NCBI RefSeq assembly: GCF_040409805.1
Contig: NZ_CP099572.1
Location: 1,860,001-1,924,000 of the forward strand
Source: Polynucleobacter sp. MWH-UH23A
GTDB lineage: Bacteria > Pseudomonadota > Gammaproteobacteria > Burkholderiales > Burkholderiaceae
Length of the DNA stretch: 64,000 bases
Reading direction: 5' to 3'
Shown here: in pieces, positions 1-8,598 of the stretch
How the letters are laid out: every line of letters begins with the position of its first letter
How positions within the stretch are numbered: the first letter of the stretch is position 1
Translations under genes and position numbers: made by a program
The notes under the pieces: model-generated
What the model was told of the DNA's origin: nothing
Seen by the model: the letters and a program-made list of their open reading frames with translations, nothing else
Databases searched by the model: none

Positions 1-19
1 GTATGGCTCTTGAAATGAC

Positions 20-1222
20 TTACCAGTTAGGTTCGCGATCTGGTGTGGCAGAAATGCGATGAACGCTTAAATCAGCGCCCTCAAACTCTTCCTCTTGAGA
101 CATCCGAATACCAATAACCGCCTTCAGCACACCATAGACTACAAAGCCGCCCACTAAGGCAATACCCACACCCATCAGACTACCAATCAGTTGACCTGTA
201 AAAGTAATGCCACCGATTCCGCCAAGCGCCTTCGTTCCAAAAATGCCAGCAGCTAAACCACCCCAAAGTCCACACAATCCATGAAGAGGCCAAACACCCA
301 ATACATCATCCAACTTCCAACGGTTTTGGACTAGGGTAAACATATATACAAATAAAGCACCGGCAACCAAACCAACAAACAAAGCGCCAACTGGATGCAT
401 CAAATCAGAACCCGCGCACACCGCAACTAATCCAGCAAGCGGACCGTTGTATGCAAAGCCTGGATCATTACGTCCAATCACCCATGCAGCGAGTGTTCCA
501 CCAACCATTGCCATTAATGAGTTCAAGGCAACTAAACCGCTGATCTTGTCGATAGTTTGCGCGCTCATCACATTAAAACCAAACCAACCCACCGCTAAAA
601 TCCATGCGCCTAGTGCTAAGAAGGGAATGCTGGATGGCGGGTGCGCAGAGATTTGTCCTTCTTTGGTGTAACGGCCACGGCGAGCGCCAAGCAAGATAAC
701 AGCGGGCAATGCAATCCAACCACCAACAGCATGGACAACTACTGAACCTGCGAAATCATGAAACTCTTCGCCAGTGAAACCCTTAATCCATGCCTGAATA
801 CCGTAATGCTGATTCCACGCAATGCCTTCAAAAAAGGGATAAACGAAACCAACCAAAATAAAAGTAGCGATCAATTGGGGATTAAATTTCGCTCTCTCAG
901 CTATGCCGCCAGAAATAATGGCAGGAATTGCAGCTGCAAAAGTAAGGAGAAAGAAAAACTTCACTAACTCGTAACCATTTTTTTCAGCCAGTAGTTCTGC
1001 ACCCGAAAAGAAGTTCACTCCGTATGCGATGCTGTAACCGATGAAGAAATAAGCAATCGTAGAAACTGCAAAATCCACCAAGATTTTTACCAAGGCATTT
1101 ACCTGGTTTTTCTTACGCACAGTACCTAGCTCAAGAAATGCAAAACCCGCATGCATTGCAAGCACCATGATGGCACCCAACAAAATAAATAGAGCATCAC
1201 TGCCAGATTTCAAAATTTCCAC
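20..1222 (-). CDS. amtB: ammonium transporter AmtB
   Basis: This is an inner-membrane ammonium channel of the Amt/Mep/Rh family, 400 residues with about 11 membrane segments. Family hallmarks are visible: a Phe-gate segment LTF near residue 95, the ammonium-site aspartate D156 in DFAGSVVVH, pore histidines H164 and H314 (the second in PLHGLCGLWGG), and WFGFN at 213-217. No cleavable signal peptide is obvious. The start is GTG, preceded by a GGGGG-containing ribosome binding site. A cluster of TGCAC/GTGCA half-sites lies about 55-80 bases upstream and suggests nitrogen control. The usual partner glnK is not visible; it could lie beyond the window edge. Confidence 0.95.
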   Translation of the reverse strand: MEILKSGSDALFILLGAIMVLAMHAGFAFLELGTVRKKNQVNALVKILVDFAVSTIAYFFIGYSIAYGVNFFSGAELLAEKNGYELVKFFFLLTFAAAIPAIISGGIAERAKFNPQLIATFILVGFVYPFFEGIAWNQHYGIQAWIKGFTGEEFHDFAGSVVVHAVGGWIALPAVILLGARRGRYTKEGQISAHPPSSIPFLALGAWILAVGWFGFNVMSAQTIDKISGLVALNSLMAMVGGTLAAWVIGRNDPGFAYNGPLAGLVAVCAGSDLMHPVGALFVGLVAGALFVYMFTLVQNRWKLDDVLGVWPLHGLCGLWGGLAAGIFGTKALGGIGGITFTGQLIGSLMGVGIALVGGFVVYGVLKAVIGIRMSQEEEFEGADLSVHRISATPDREPNW

Positions 1223-1276
1223 TTGTTTCCCCCTTCTATTTTTTGCATCATTATGGGGAGTAAATAAACTTATTAA

Positions 1277-1302
1277 GGTGCAATATGCACTTTTTTAGTG
1301 CA
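1277..1302. promoter_or_regulatory. Overlapping palindromes, NtrC-like operator candidate
   Basis: Three GTGCA/TGCAC half-sites form two overlapping inverted repeats: GTGCA-ATA-TGCAC at 1278-1290 and TGCACT-N5-AGTGCA at 1286-1302. The second has the arm sequence and 5-base spacing of known NtrC sites (TGCACY-N5-GGTGCA). It lies between amtB and the divergent Rap1a-like gene. I found no -24/-12 sigma-54 element in front of amtB. For the other gene a possible -10 TAGAAT lies at 1312-1317, so the palindrome would cover its -35 region. The assignment to NtrC is inference. Confidence 0.5.
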
Positions 1303-1358
1303 TATATCCTCTAGAATGATGGTTTATGATCGATTCACATTCACTTAAGGGAGAACCC

Positions 1359-1727
1359 ATGAAGAAAGTCCTGATTTTTTTAACTGCTATCGCAGCGTTT
1401 TCTGGCTTGGCACAGGCACAAGGCAATGCAGGCGTTAAGGTTCTCAGCACACAAGAGCTGGTAAATGTCTGCAAATTACCTGCAAGCCCAGAATCTAGAA
1501 GCTTTTGTATTGGCTACTCGACCGCAATTTATGACACTTATTTGGCTACGCGTCATCCACAGCGCGCAAAACCATTTATCTGTGTAAAGCAACCTGCCCC
1601 ATCCCGCGATGAAGTCATCGCTGATTTCGTGAAGTTTGGACAAGAGAATCCACAAACCGCTGACAAACCAGCAGCCGGTGTTTTCTTAGGTTTCTTGGCA
1701 GCGAAGTTTCCTTGCGCCAGAAAATAA
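1359..1727 (+). CDS. Rap1a/Tai family immunity-like exported protein
   Basis: This is a 122-residue protein with a signal peptide (hydrophobic residues 4-18, then AQA-Q around 20). The mature part has four cysteines (C38, C50, C75, C119), the FxC...GQ...P...AAxxxxxxLxxxFPC layout and length of the Rap1a/Tai family, whose founding members are periplasmic immunity proteins against type VI amidase effectors. I chose the ATG at 1359 because AAGGGAGA sits just upstream; an in-frame ATG at 1326 lacks such a site and would spoil the signal peptide. No effector or secretion gene is nearby, so a housekeeping periplasmic role is equally possible. Confidence 0.75.
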   Translation: MKKVLIFLTAIAAFSGLAQAQGNAGVKVLSTQELVNVCKLPASPESRSFCIGYSTAIYDTYLATRHPQRAKPFICVKQPAPSRDEVIADFVKFGQENPQTADKPAAGVFLGFLAAKFPCARK

Positions 1728-1773
1728 TCCGACCAATCCACTGAACTCAATTTAATTTAAAGGATCTGTTGAT

Positions 1774-2061
1774 ATGAAAAAAATTATCGCGATTACTGTA
1801 GCAACCCTTGCAATTGCTGGCTGCTCAAATATGAGCAATACTGAACAACGCACACTCTCTGGTGCTGGTATTGGCGCTGCAGCTGGCGCTATCGGTACCG
1901 CCATTTTCCATGGCAACCCAATCTGGGGTGCCGTTGGTGGCGCAGCTGTTGGTGCGGCATCAGGCTACATATATGATTCCTACAAAAAAGAGCAGGCATC
2001 TGAATACAACGCTGGATACAACGCTGGAAAAAATAACAAACCAGCAAACGCACCAAACTAA
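1774..2061 (+). CDS. glycine-zipper lipoprotein
   Basis: This is a 95-residue lipoprotein. The signal peptide ends in the lipobox LAIAGC with C17 as the lipidated residue. Residues 30-66 are a glycine zipper rich in GxxxG-like spacing (GAGIGAAAGAIG, GAVGGAAVGAASG), as in SlyB/YMGG-type envelope proteins that insert in or associate with the outer membrane. The tail has two short repeats, EYNAGYNAG. A site AAGGA precedes the ATG. It lies 46 bases after the Rap1a-like gene and before a strong terminator, so the two may be cotranscribed. The precise function is unknown. Confidence 0.8.
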   Translation: MKKIIAITVATLAIAGCSNMSNTEQRTLSGAGIGAAAGAIGTAIFHGNPIWGAVGGAAVGAASGYIYDSYKKEQASEYNAGYNAGKNNKPANAPN

Positions 2062-2105
2062 TTACAAACTTACCTAACGCTTACTCTCAGCGTCACCAAA
2101 AACTA

Positions 2106-2138
2106 CCCAGCTTGTATTAACTTACAAGCTGGGTTTTT
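2106..2138 (+). terminator. Rho-independent terminator shared by convergent genes
   Basis: An 11-bp perfect stem (2106-2116 with 2123-2133, loop TTAACT) is followed by TTTTT on the plus strand. It ends the lipoprotein transcript. The minus-strand osmC stop codon lies in the loop, so one arm also codes for the end of OsmC. On the minus strand the hairpin is followed by TAGTTTTT, so it may work weakly in that direction too. Confidence 0.85.
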
Positions 2139-2506
2139 ATTTGGATATCACCTGCTAATGCTTTATGTATTGGGCATTTATTTGCAATTTCCATTAAGCG
2201 ATTTTTTTCATCTTCAGTAAGATTGCCTTGCAACTGGATGTCGCGCGTGAATATTTCAACATCATTCGCACGTTCAATGTCTACCGTCACAATTGCATTT
2301 TCTAAGTTCATCGACTTACGACCCGCATACATTTTTAATGTCATGCTGGTACACGATGCTAATGCCGCTCCCAGATATTCATGGGGTGTAGGGCCAGTAT
2401 CCTGCCCGCCATTGCTAGCGTAGGCATCGGATAGAAAATGCAAATCACCTGTTTGCAATTTCTGTTGTAGTGGCCCATTCCCAAACTGCGAAACTACTTT
2501 TCTCAT
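2117..2506 (-). CDS. OsmC family peroxiredoxin-like protein
   Basis: This 129-residue protein belongs to the OsmC/OhrR-substrate (Ohr) fold family, which reduces organic hydroperoxides with a reactive cysteine pair. The conserved cysteines are C52 in ALASCTSMTLKMYA and C111 in NKCPIHKAL; E43 in PHEYLGAALA is the usual partner glutamate. Length fits the family. It follows the rhodanese-like gene by 38 bases in the same direction and is probably cotranscribed with it. Its last six codons overlap the stem of the terminator of the convergent gene. Confidence 0.88.
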   Translation of the reverse strand: MRKVVSQFGNGPLQQKLQTGDLHFLSDAYASNGGQDTGPTPHEYLGAALASCTSMTLKMYAGRKSMNLENAIVTVDIERANDVEIFTRDIQLQGNLTEDEKNRLMEIANKCPIHKALAGDIQIKTQLVS

Positions 2507-2544
2507 ACTGTCTCCAAAATAGATTAAATATTCATTAGCAAAAC

Positions 2545-2958
2545 TTAACTCTTAGATGATTTTGATGGCTTCTCTGCGACCGGCAAATTGGCTTGTTTCC
2601 AGGCACTAAATCCACCTTCTAAATGACAGACATCAGGAAGACCCATGTCTTGCAATGTTTTCGTAGCAAGAGCAGATCGCCAAGCTGAAGCGCAATACAA
2701 AATGAAACGCTTGCCCTCCCCAAAAATGGGTTTGTAGTATGGGCTATCTGGGTCTACCCAAAACTCCAACATTCCCCGTGGGGCATGCAATGCGTCCGGA
2801 ATCATTCCTTCGCGCTCAAGCTCTCGAATATCGCGAATATCTACAAACACCACATTCGAATCCTGGAGCAATTCTCGTGCCTGTTTTAGAGGAACAGTTT
2901 CAATTTTCTCCATGGCGGCATCAATTAACGCCCTATAACCAATCTTTAATTTCACCAA
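2545..2958 (-). CDS. rhodanese-like domain protein
   Basis: This is a single-domain rhodanese-like sulfurtransferase of 137 residues. The active-site loop is CASAWRSA with C89, in the place of the canonical C-x5 loop that carries the persulfide. The upstream VVFVDIRD motif (36-43) and EGGFSAWK near the C-terminus are typical. It is followed by an OsmC gene, a pairing that fits persulfide or peroxide handling. A divergent gap of 55 bases separates it from the antiporter gene. Confidence 0.88.
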   Translation of the reverse strand: MVKLKIGYRALIDAAMEKIETVPLKQARELLQDSNVVFVDIRDIRELEREGMIPDALHAPRGMLEFWVDPDSPYYKPIFGEGKRFILYCASAWRSALATKTLQDMGLPDVCHLEGGFSAWKQANLPVAEKPSKSSKS

Positions 2959-3013
2959 AATCTCCTAAAGTGACAATTCTCTTTATTTTTGAGTCACCTG
3001 CTAACATTCTCCT

Positions 3014-4276
3014 ATGAACTTTACCCCTATAGAACTTGGTGCCAGCATTATTTTTGCAATTGCCGTTTTACACACTTTTTGCACTGGCTATTTTGAATCT
3101 CTATCAAAACGCTCGCCAAGACATGCAGGCCTTTGGCACCTCTTAGGAGAGGTAGAAATTGTATTTGGCTTTTGGGCGGCTGCCCTTGTTATATACATCT
3201 CTTTAATTGGAGATTTGCACACTGCTAAATCTTACTTAAACAAGCGAAACTTCACAGAGCCTTTGTTTGTTTTTGCCATCATGATCGTCGCCGGCAGCAA
3301 ACCGATATTGCATTTTTCAACACAGCTACTCCATGCTGTAGCCAAGGTGTTAAAACGCTTGCTAGGGATTAGGGGTGCTCCAGCACTGTACTTTCTGACT
3401 CTCGGTTTAACACCACTTCTAGGATCCCTCATCACCGAACCAGCGGCTATGACCTTAGCAGCATTTTTATTGCGTGACCTTGTGTATCGGCATCAATGCT
3501 CCAAATCATTGCTGTTCGGCACCCTAGGTGTTCTATTTGTGAACATATCTATTGGCGGCACTCTTACAAATTTTGCTGCCCCGCCAGTACTCATGGTCGC
3601 TTCCACATGGGGGTGGAGCTCGGCATTCATGTTTACTAATTTTGGAATGGAATCCTGCATTGCCATATTCACCAATGCTCTTGTAGCAACTCTTTTATTT
3701 CATCGCCAGCTTGTTGATCCCTCCACATCAAGCCAGCAGGAAAAAATTCCATTGACTGTGATTGCGGTTCATTTACTATTCTTATTGGGAGTAGTGGTAT
3801 TTGCACATGACCCCATTATTTTTGTATGGCTACTCTTATTCTTTATTGGTTACACCACCGCATATCCAAAATATCAAAGCCCACTCATTCTTAAAGAAGC
3901 ATTGTTAGTTGGCTTCTTCTTAGCTGGATTAGTTGTACTTGGTGGATTGCAAGGTTGGTGGCTACAACCGATTTTAGAGATGATGAGTCCAACGGCTGTG
4001 TTCTATGGCAGCCTGGCTTTAACCGCAATTACCGATAATGCCGCCCTGACATATTTAGGATCATTGGTAACAGGTACTTCTCTAGATTTCAAACTCGCTT
4101 TAGTAGGCGGCGCAGTTGCAGGTGGTGGCCTTACGGTAATCGCAAATGCACCAAACCCGGCAGGCATCGCAATATTAAGAAATTACTTTCCTGGAGGCAC
4201 AGTCTCTGCACTCTATCTCTTGATAGCCGCAATACCACCCACACTAGTAGCAATTGCTGCCTATCGACTGCTTTAG
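3014..4276 (+). CDS. putative Na+/H+ antiporter (PF07399-type)
   Basis: This is a polytopic inner-membrane protein of 420 residues with roughly 11 hydrophobic segments. The intramembrane motifs GSLITEPAAMTLAAFLL and GGTLTNFAAPPVLMVA, and the later AITDNAALTYLGS and IANAPNPAGIAIL, match the arsenite/NhaD-like ion transporter fold as found in the family annotated as putative Na+/H+ antiporters. The transported ion is not shown by sequence. No clear ribosome binding site precedes the ATG (upstream AACATTCTCCT). It has no operon partner on either side. Confidence 0.75.
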   Translation: MNFTPIELGASIIFAIAVLHTFCTGYFESLSKRSPRHAGLWHLLGEVEIVFGFWAAALVIYISLIGDLHTAKSYLNKRNFTEPLFVFAIMIVAGSKPILHFSTQLLHAVAKVLKRLLGIRGAPALYFLTLGLTPLLGSLITEPAAMTLAAFLLRDLVYRHQCSKSLLFGTLGVLFVNISIGGTLTNFAAPPVLMVASTWGWSSAFMFTNFGMESCIAIFTNALVATLLFHRQLVDPSTSSQQEKIPLTVIAVHLLFLLGVVVFAHDPIIFVWLLLFFIGYTTAYPKYQSPLILKEALLVGFFLAGLVVLGGLQGWWLQPILEMMSPTAVFYGSLALTAITDNAALTYLGSLVTGTSLDFKLALVGGAVAGGGLTVIANAPNPAGIAILRNYFPGGTVSALYLLIAAIPPTLVAIAAYRLL

Positions 4277-4342
4277 CTTCAGCAAACGCTATACACTGTA
4301 AAATCTGAGCTTCGCCCCCAGTTATAAATCTGAGAACGGCAT

Positions 4343-5689
4343 ATGAAAAAGCTCTATATCAAAACCTTTGGTTGCCAAATGAACGAGTACGACTCGGGCA
4401 AGATGGCCGACCTTCTCCATGCAGATGAAGGCATGGAAATGACCAACTCGCCAGAAGATGCAGATGTTGTTCTGCTTAATACATGCTCTATACGAGAAAA
4501 AGCGGAAGATAAAGTTTTCTCTGATCTTGGGCGACTAAGAGAACTAAAAAAAACAAGGTCCAACTTACTCATCGGAGTTGGCGGCTGCGTCGCCAGCCAA
4601 GAAGGTCAACAAATTATTAGTCGTGCACCCTATGTCGATGTTGTTTTTGGACCCCAAACTCTACATCGTCTAACCGATCTTATTGCCGAACGCCGCAAAA
4701 CAGGAGTTCCCCAGGTTGATATCTCATTTCCAGAGATTGAAAAATTTGATCGACTACCAGCATCACGCCAAACTCGTGGCTCAGCATATGTATCGATCAT
4801 GGAGGGTTGCTCCAAATATTGCAGCTATTGCGTTGTTCCATACACGCGAGGTGAAGAGGTATCGCGTCCCTTTGATGATGTTTTGACTGAAGTTGCTGGA
4901 CTTGCTGCCAATGGAGTCAAAGAAATTGTTTTACTTGGACAGAATGTCAATGCTTATCGAGGCAAAATGGGTGACACTGCGGAGCTTGCCGACTTTGCTT
5001 TACTTATTGAATATATTGCCGAGATACCGGGAGTTGAGCGTATCCGTTTTACCACCAGCCATCCTAAAGAATTTACACAACGCCTAATTGATGTGTATGC
5101 CAAGGTGCCAAAACTGGTAAGTCATCTACATTTGCCAGTACAACATGGCTCTGATGCCATGCTATCAGCTATGAAGCGCGGCTATACGGCACTTGAATTC
5201 AAAAGCATTATTCGAAAAATGCGCGCAGTGCGCCCTGATCTAACCCTATCTAGCGACTTTATTGTTGGCTTTCCTGGCGAGACTGATGCTGACTTTGAAA
5301 AGCTTCTAAAGATGGTGCGTGACTTGAACTTTGATAACAGTTTTTGCTTTATCTTTAGTCCGCGCCCAGGAACCCCCGCAGCAAACCTAAGTGATAACAC
5401 GCCATATGAAGTGAAATTAAAGCGCCTACAAACATTACTTGCCCTTGTTGAGGATCAAGCTAATCAGATTAGTCAAAAAATGCTGGGCAATGTTGAAACT
5501 GTTTTAGTTGAAGGTTTAGCAAAGGATGGGATTAATCTACAAGGCAGAGCTGAGAATAATCGCGTAGTCCACTTTGCTACCCCCACTGATGAAATTGAAT
5601 CTCTCACAGGACAAATGGTTGATATCAAAATTACTGAAGTACTCAATTACACCCTCAGGGGTGAGATGGTAGAAGTACATGCCAGCTAA
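4343..5689 (+). CDS. miaB: tRNA-2-methylthio-N6-dimethylallyladenosine synthase MiaB
   Basis: MiaB is a radical-SAM methylthiotransferase that converts i6A37 to ms2i6A37 in tRNAs reading UNN codons. The N-terminal domain carries C11, C48 and C82, which bind the auxiliary 4Fe-4S cluster. The radical-SAM motif CSKYCSYC places C156, C160 and C163. A TRAM domain occupies about the last 65 residues. At 448 residues it is full length. It starts the miaB-ybeY-corC-lnt cluster and its end overlaps ybeY by 11 bases. The ybeZ (phoH-like) gene that usually lies between miaB and ybeY is absent here. Confidence 0.97.
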   Translation: MKKLYIKTFGCQMNEYDSGKMADLLHADEGMEMTNSPEDADVVLLNTCSIREKAEDKVFSDLGRLRELKKTRSNLLIGVGGCVASQEGQQIISRAPYVDVVFGPQTLHRLTDLIAERRKTGVPQVDISFPEIEKFDRLPASRQTRGSAYVSIMEGCSKYCSYCVVPYTRGEEVSRPFDDVLTEVAGLAANGVKEIVLLGQNVNAYRGKMGDTAELADFALLIEYIAEIPGVERIRFTTSHPKEFTQRLIDVYAKVPKLVSHLHLPVQHGSDAMLSAMKRGYTALEFKSIIRKMRAVRPDLTLSSDFIVGFPGETDADFEKLLKMVRDLNFDNSFCFIFSPRPGTPAANLSDNTPYEVKLKRLQTLLALVEDQANQISQKMLGNVETVLVEGLAKDGINLQGRAENNRVVHFATPTDEIESLTGQMVDIKITEVLNYTLRGEMVEVHAS

Positions 5690-6137
5690 ATTAATGATTG
5701 ATCTTCAATTTGCTAGCGCAGCTCTTAAAAACGTTATTGAAAAGACTGCCTCGGAAGCGCTAATCAAAAAATGGATCAAAGGTACGGACGTAAAGTCAGG
5801 TTTAATTACCCTTCGGTTTGTAAATACAGCTGAAGGCAAAAAGCTGAATGCTTCTTTTCGCAAAAAAAATTATGCTACGAATGTGTTGACTTTTCCGTAT
5901 GAGCGCTCAAAGGATAGTCTCACAGCAGACATCATTTTTTGCTTGCCCATCATTCAAAAAGAAGCAAAGGATCAAGAGAAGACATTAAAGGCCCATTTGG
6001 CGCATTTAATTATTCATGGATGTCTTCATGCTCAGGGTTACGACCATGAAAACCATCGGGATGCAAAAAAAATGGAAGCTCTGGAAATTAAGCTCCTTAA
6101 AACACTTGGATTTGCCAATCCCTACCTAAACGCATAA
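5679..6137 (+). CDS. ybeY: endoribonuclease YbeY
   Basis: YbeY is a zinc-dependent endoribonuclease needed for 16S rRNA 3'-end maturation and 70S ribosome quality control. The signature [11 protein letters not shown] gives the zinc ligands H113, H117 and H123. At 152 residues it is of normal length. The ATG at 5679 overlaps miaB; an in-frame ATG at 5694 is an alternative start and would place the gene just after the miaB stop. Translational coupling with miaB is likely. Confidence 0.95.
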   Translation: MPAKLMIDLQFASAALKNVIEKTASEALIKKWIKGTDVKSGLITLRFVNTAEGKKLNASFRKKNYATNVLTFPYERSKDSLTADIIFCLPIIQKEAKDQEKTLKAHLAHLIIHGCLHAQGYDHENHRDAKKMEALEIKLLKTLGFANPYLNA

Positions 6138-6173
6138 TTTTCATTTGTCATCTTTCTACGCTATTCTTGCTAT

Positions 6174-7001
6174 ATGCCTGACCCCAAATCCCTTTTAGAT
6201 CGATTGGCCGATTTCTTATCGCCACAGCCAACCAGCCCCAGTGAGCGACGCCAGGAACTAATTGAAACGCTACGCGAAGCCCAAACAGAGGGTCTAATTG
6301 ATGCTGATGCACTTTCTATGATTGAAGGCGTCTTTCAAGTGGGTCAACTATCTGCGCGAGATATCTTGGTACCGCGAGCGCAAATCGACTGGATCGACAT
6401 TAACCAGCCTCTTGCAGATCTCATGAAAACCGCTATTGAGGCTGCGCACTCTCGCTTTCCAGTCTTTGAAGGAACACGCGATAACGTGATTGGCATTCTG
6501 CTTGCCAAAGACTTGTTACGTCATGCAACTGAAAAAGATTTTCAGATACGAGACTGGTTACGTCCAGCAGTATTCATACCAGAATCTAAGCGATTAAGTG
6601 TTTTATTGCGCGACTTCAAAGACAACCGCAATCACTTAGCCATCGTTGTCGATGAATATGGTGGCGTAGCAGGCATTATTACGATTGAGGATGTTCTCGA
6701 GCAAATTGTTGGCGATATTGAAGATGAACACGATATTGATGAAGAAGCAGACAATATCATAGCGCTCGATAATGGCGACATTCGAGTTAAAGGCATGACT
6801 GAGCTCGAACAATTTAACCAAACGATCGGCACACACTTTGCGATTGACGATATTGATACCGTTGCTGGCTTGGTGATTCAGCATTTAGGGCGCGTTCCCA
6901 AAATAGGCGAACACATCACCATTGAAGGCATTGAATTTGTAATACAGCGCGCCGATCCCCGACAAATACATGTGCTGCTAGCCCGGCAATTACCTCAATA
7001 A
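6174..7001 (+). CDS. corC: CorC/HlyC family CBS-domain protein (YbeX)
   Basis: This protein, linked to magnesium and cobalt efflux and more recently to ribosome metabolism, has two CBS domains (about 62-118 and 129-185) and a C-terminal CorC_HlyC transporter-associated domain (about 200-272). There is no membrane segment, as in E. coli YbeX. Length 275 residues is near the family norm. Its position between ybeY and lnt is the conserved order. No clear ribosome binding site precedes the ATG. Confidence 0.93.
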   Translation: MPDPKSLLDRLADFLSPQPTSPSERRQELIETLREAQTEGLIDADALSMIEGVFQVGQLSARDILVPRAQIDWIDINQPLADLMKTAIEAAHSRFPVFEGTRDNVIGILLAKDLLRHATEKDFQIRDWLRPAVFIPESKRLSVLLRDFKDNRNHLAIVVDEYGGVAGIITIEDVLEQIVGDIEDEHDIDEEADNIIALDNGDIRVKGMTELEQFNQTIGTHFAIDDIDTVAGLVIQHLGRVPKIGEHITIEGIEFVIQRADPRQIHVLLARQLPQ

Positions 7002-7018
7002 ACCGACCAGGGCGAATC

Positions 7019-8539
7019 TTGCTCATTTACAAGATATTTACCCAACGCATCTCGACAGGGGTTGCGCTTTTTGGACTTGGCGTACTGCTTGCCCTTGTTG
7101 CTGAACTGCCCTATGGTGGTTGGTATCAATTACCGATTCTAAGTATTGTCTGGTGGCTACTACGCAATGAGATGTCGCAAACAACAAAGCAATACTTCGC
7201 TTATGGACTTATTTTTGGACTCGGTTATTTTCTGATTGGATTGTGGTGGCTCTACATCAGCATGCACGATGTTGGGGGTATGAATCCAATCCTCTCAGCT
7301 ATCGCAGTTTTACTATTATCCCTTTACATGGCCTCGTATTTTTGTGCGGCCACTTTTAGTATTCGCTATTTCAAGCAAAGTCAGATTGCCGGTTTATTAC
7401 TTGCCTCTAGTTGGGTAGTTGCAGAATATTTACGTGGCTATATATTTACTGGCTTCCCGTGGATGGGGTTGGCAGAAAACCAATTTACTGGACCTTTCTC
7501 ACTCATTGCACCAGTCTTTGGCGGTCTTGCCTGCACATTTTTAGTAGTATGGGCTTCGTGGGAAATTCTGCAAATAAGAACCCACCCCATCAAGCGCGCT
7601 GTTATGTTGCTCGCAACAATTGCATTGATTCAATTTACAGGAAAAATTTCCTATACCAAGCCTTTTGGGGAGCCAATCAGTGTGCGCCTCATTCAAGGTA
7701 ATTTTGAGCAGAGTCTCAAATTTAATCCGCAAGCAATTAGTCAACAGATTGACTTTTATGTTTCAGAAATTGAGAAACAATCAGCTAATCTCATCATCAT
7801 TCCTGAGACTGCCTTTCCATGGCCACAAAATAATCTTCCATCTGGATTGTTAAACTATTTGCAGAATTATTCCAACACAAGCCTCAGCAATCTCTTGCTT
7901 GGTTTAGTTGGTGAAGTTCCCAGCGATCAAGGATTGCAATACACCAATCGCGCAATTGGCTTGTCACCAAATACTGCGCCCTATCAATACGATAAGGTTC
8001 ATCTAGTTCCATTTGGAGAATTTATACCTCCAGGATTTCATTGGTTTATCAAGGCATTTAATGTTCCCTTAAGTGACTTTGCACGAGGCAGCTTTGATCA
8101 AAAACCTTTTAGCATTGAACGCAAAAATCAAGCAAGTGTTAATGCAGCAATCACAATTTGCTATGAAGATGTCTTTGGGAGTGAGCTAGCTTCACGTATA
8201 AAGCACAATAAAGAGCCAGTTCATTTGCTAGTTAATATGACGAACTTAGCTTGGTTTGGTCAGTCACAAGCCCCTACTCAGCAATTACGTCTCTCACAAT
8301 TAAGATCCTTAGAAACAGGCCTGCCAGCCCTAAGAGCGACTAATACTGGCATCACCGCCGTCTTAGGCTCGGACGGCAAATTGCTTCAAAACCTTCCAGA
8401 ATTTACCCAAGCAACACTCGCCGCCAAAATCCAGCCCTATAGCGGTCAAACTCCTTATGTTAGATGGGGCAACCTGCCGATCCTAAGTCTTTCAGTAGCA
8501 TTACTAATCTGGGGCTTTATTCGTCATCGTCGTTTTTGA
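7019..8539 (+). CDS. lnt: apolipoprotein N-acyltransferase Lnt
   Basis: Lnt adds the third acyl chain to the N-terminal cysteine of lipoproteins in the inner membrane. The first 200 residues hold about six membrane helices, followed by a periplasmic nitrilase-like domain with the catalytic triad E263 (IIPETAFPWP), K326 (YDKVHLVPFGE) and C381 (ITICYEDVFG), then a last membrane helix. The start is TTG at 7019, 17 bases after corC, with a weak AGGG site. At 506 residues it is full length. Confidence 0.95.
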   Translation: MLIYKIFTQRISTGVALFGLGVLLALVAELPYGGWYQLPILSIVWWLLRNEMSQTTKQYFAYGLIFGLGYFLIGLWWLYISMHDVGGMNPILSAIAVLLLSLYMASYFCAATFSIRYFKQSQIAGLLLASSWVVAEYLRGYIFTGFPWMGLAENQFTGPFSLIAPVFGGLACTFLVVWASWEILQIRTHPIKRAVMLLATIALIQFTGKISYTKPFGEPISVRLIQGNFEQSLKFNPQAISQQIDFYVSEIEKQSANLIIIPETAFPWPQNNLPSGLLNYLQNYSNTSLSNLLLGLVGEVPSDQGLQYTNRAIGLSPNTAPYQYDKVHLVPFGEFIPPGFHWFIKAFNVPLSDFARGSFDQKPFSIERKNQASVNAAITICYEDVFGSELASRIKHNKEPVHLLVNMTNLAWFGQSQAPTQQLRLSQLRSLETGLPALRATNTGITAVLGSDGKLLQNLPEFTQATLAAKIQPYSGQTPYVRWGNLPILSLSVALLIWGFIRHRRF

Positions 8540-8563
8540 GCATTTTTAACTCCATAGTGCGCT

Positions 8564-8584
8564 AGCCATGTAAAATCAATGGCT
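8564..8584. repeat. Inverted repeat upstream of glyQ
   Basis: AGCCAT (8564-8569) and ATGGCT (8579-8584) form an inverted repeat with a 9-base spacer that contains TAAAAT (8571-8576), a possible -10 box. No convincing -35 box lies 16-18 bases upstream. It may be a promoter or operator for glyQ-glyS. Confidence 0.3.
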
Positions 8585-8598
8585 TAGCCAGGTTAATC

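Noticed and set aside
1223..1276. Sigma-54 promoter for amtB
   Set aside because: The only GC dinucleotide in a -12-like context (GATGCA) has CC, not GG, at the -24 position.
1326..1358. Longer start for the Rap1a-like protein at ATG 1326
   Set aside because: It would add 11 polar residues before the signal peptide, and the good ribosome binding site lies before ATG 1359.
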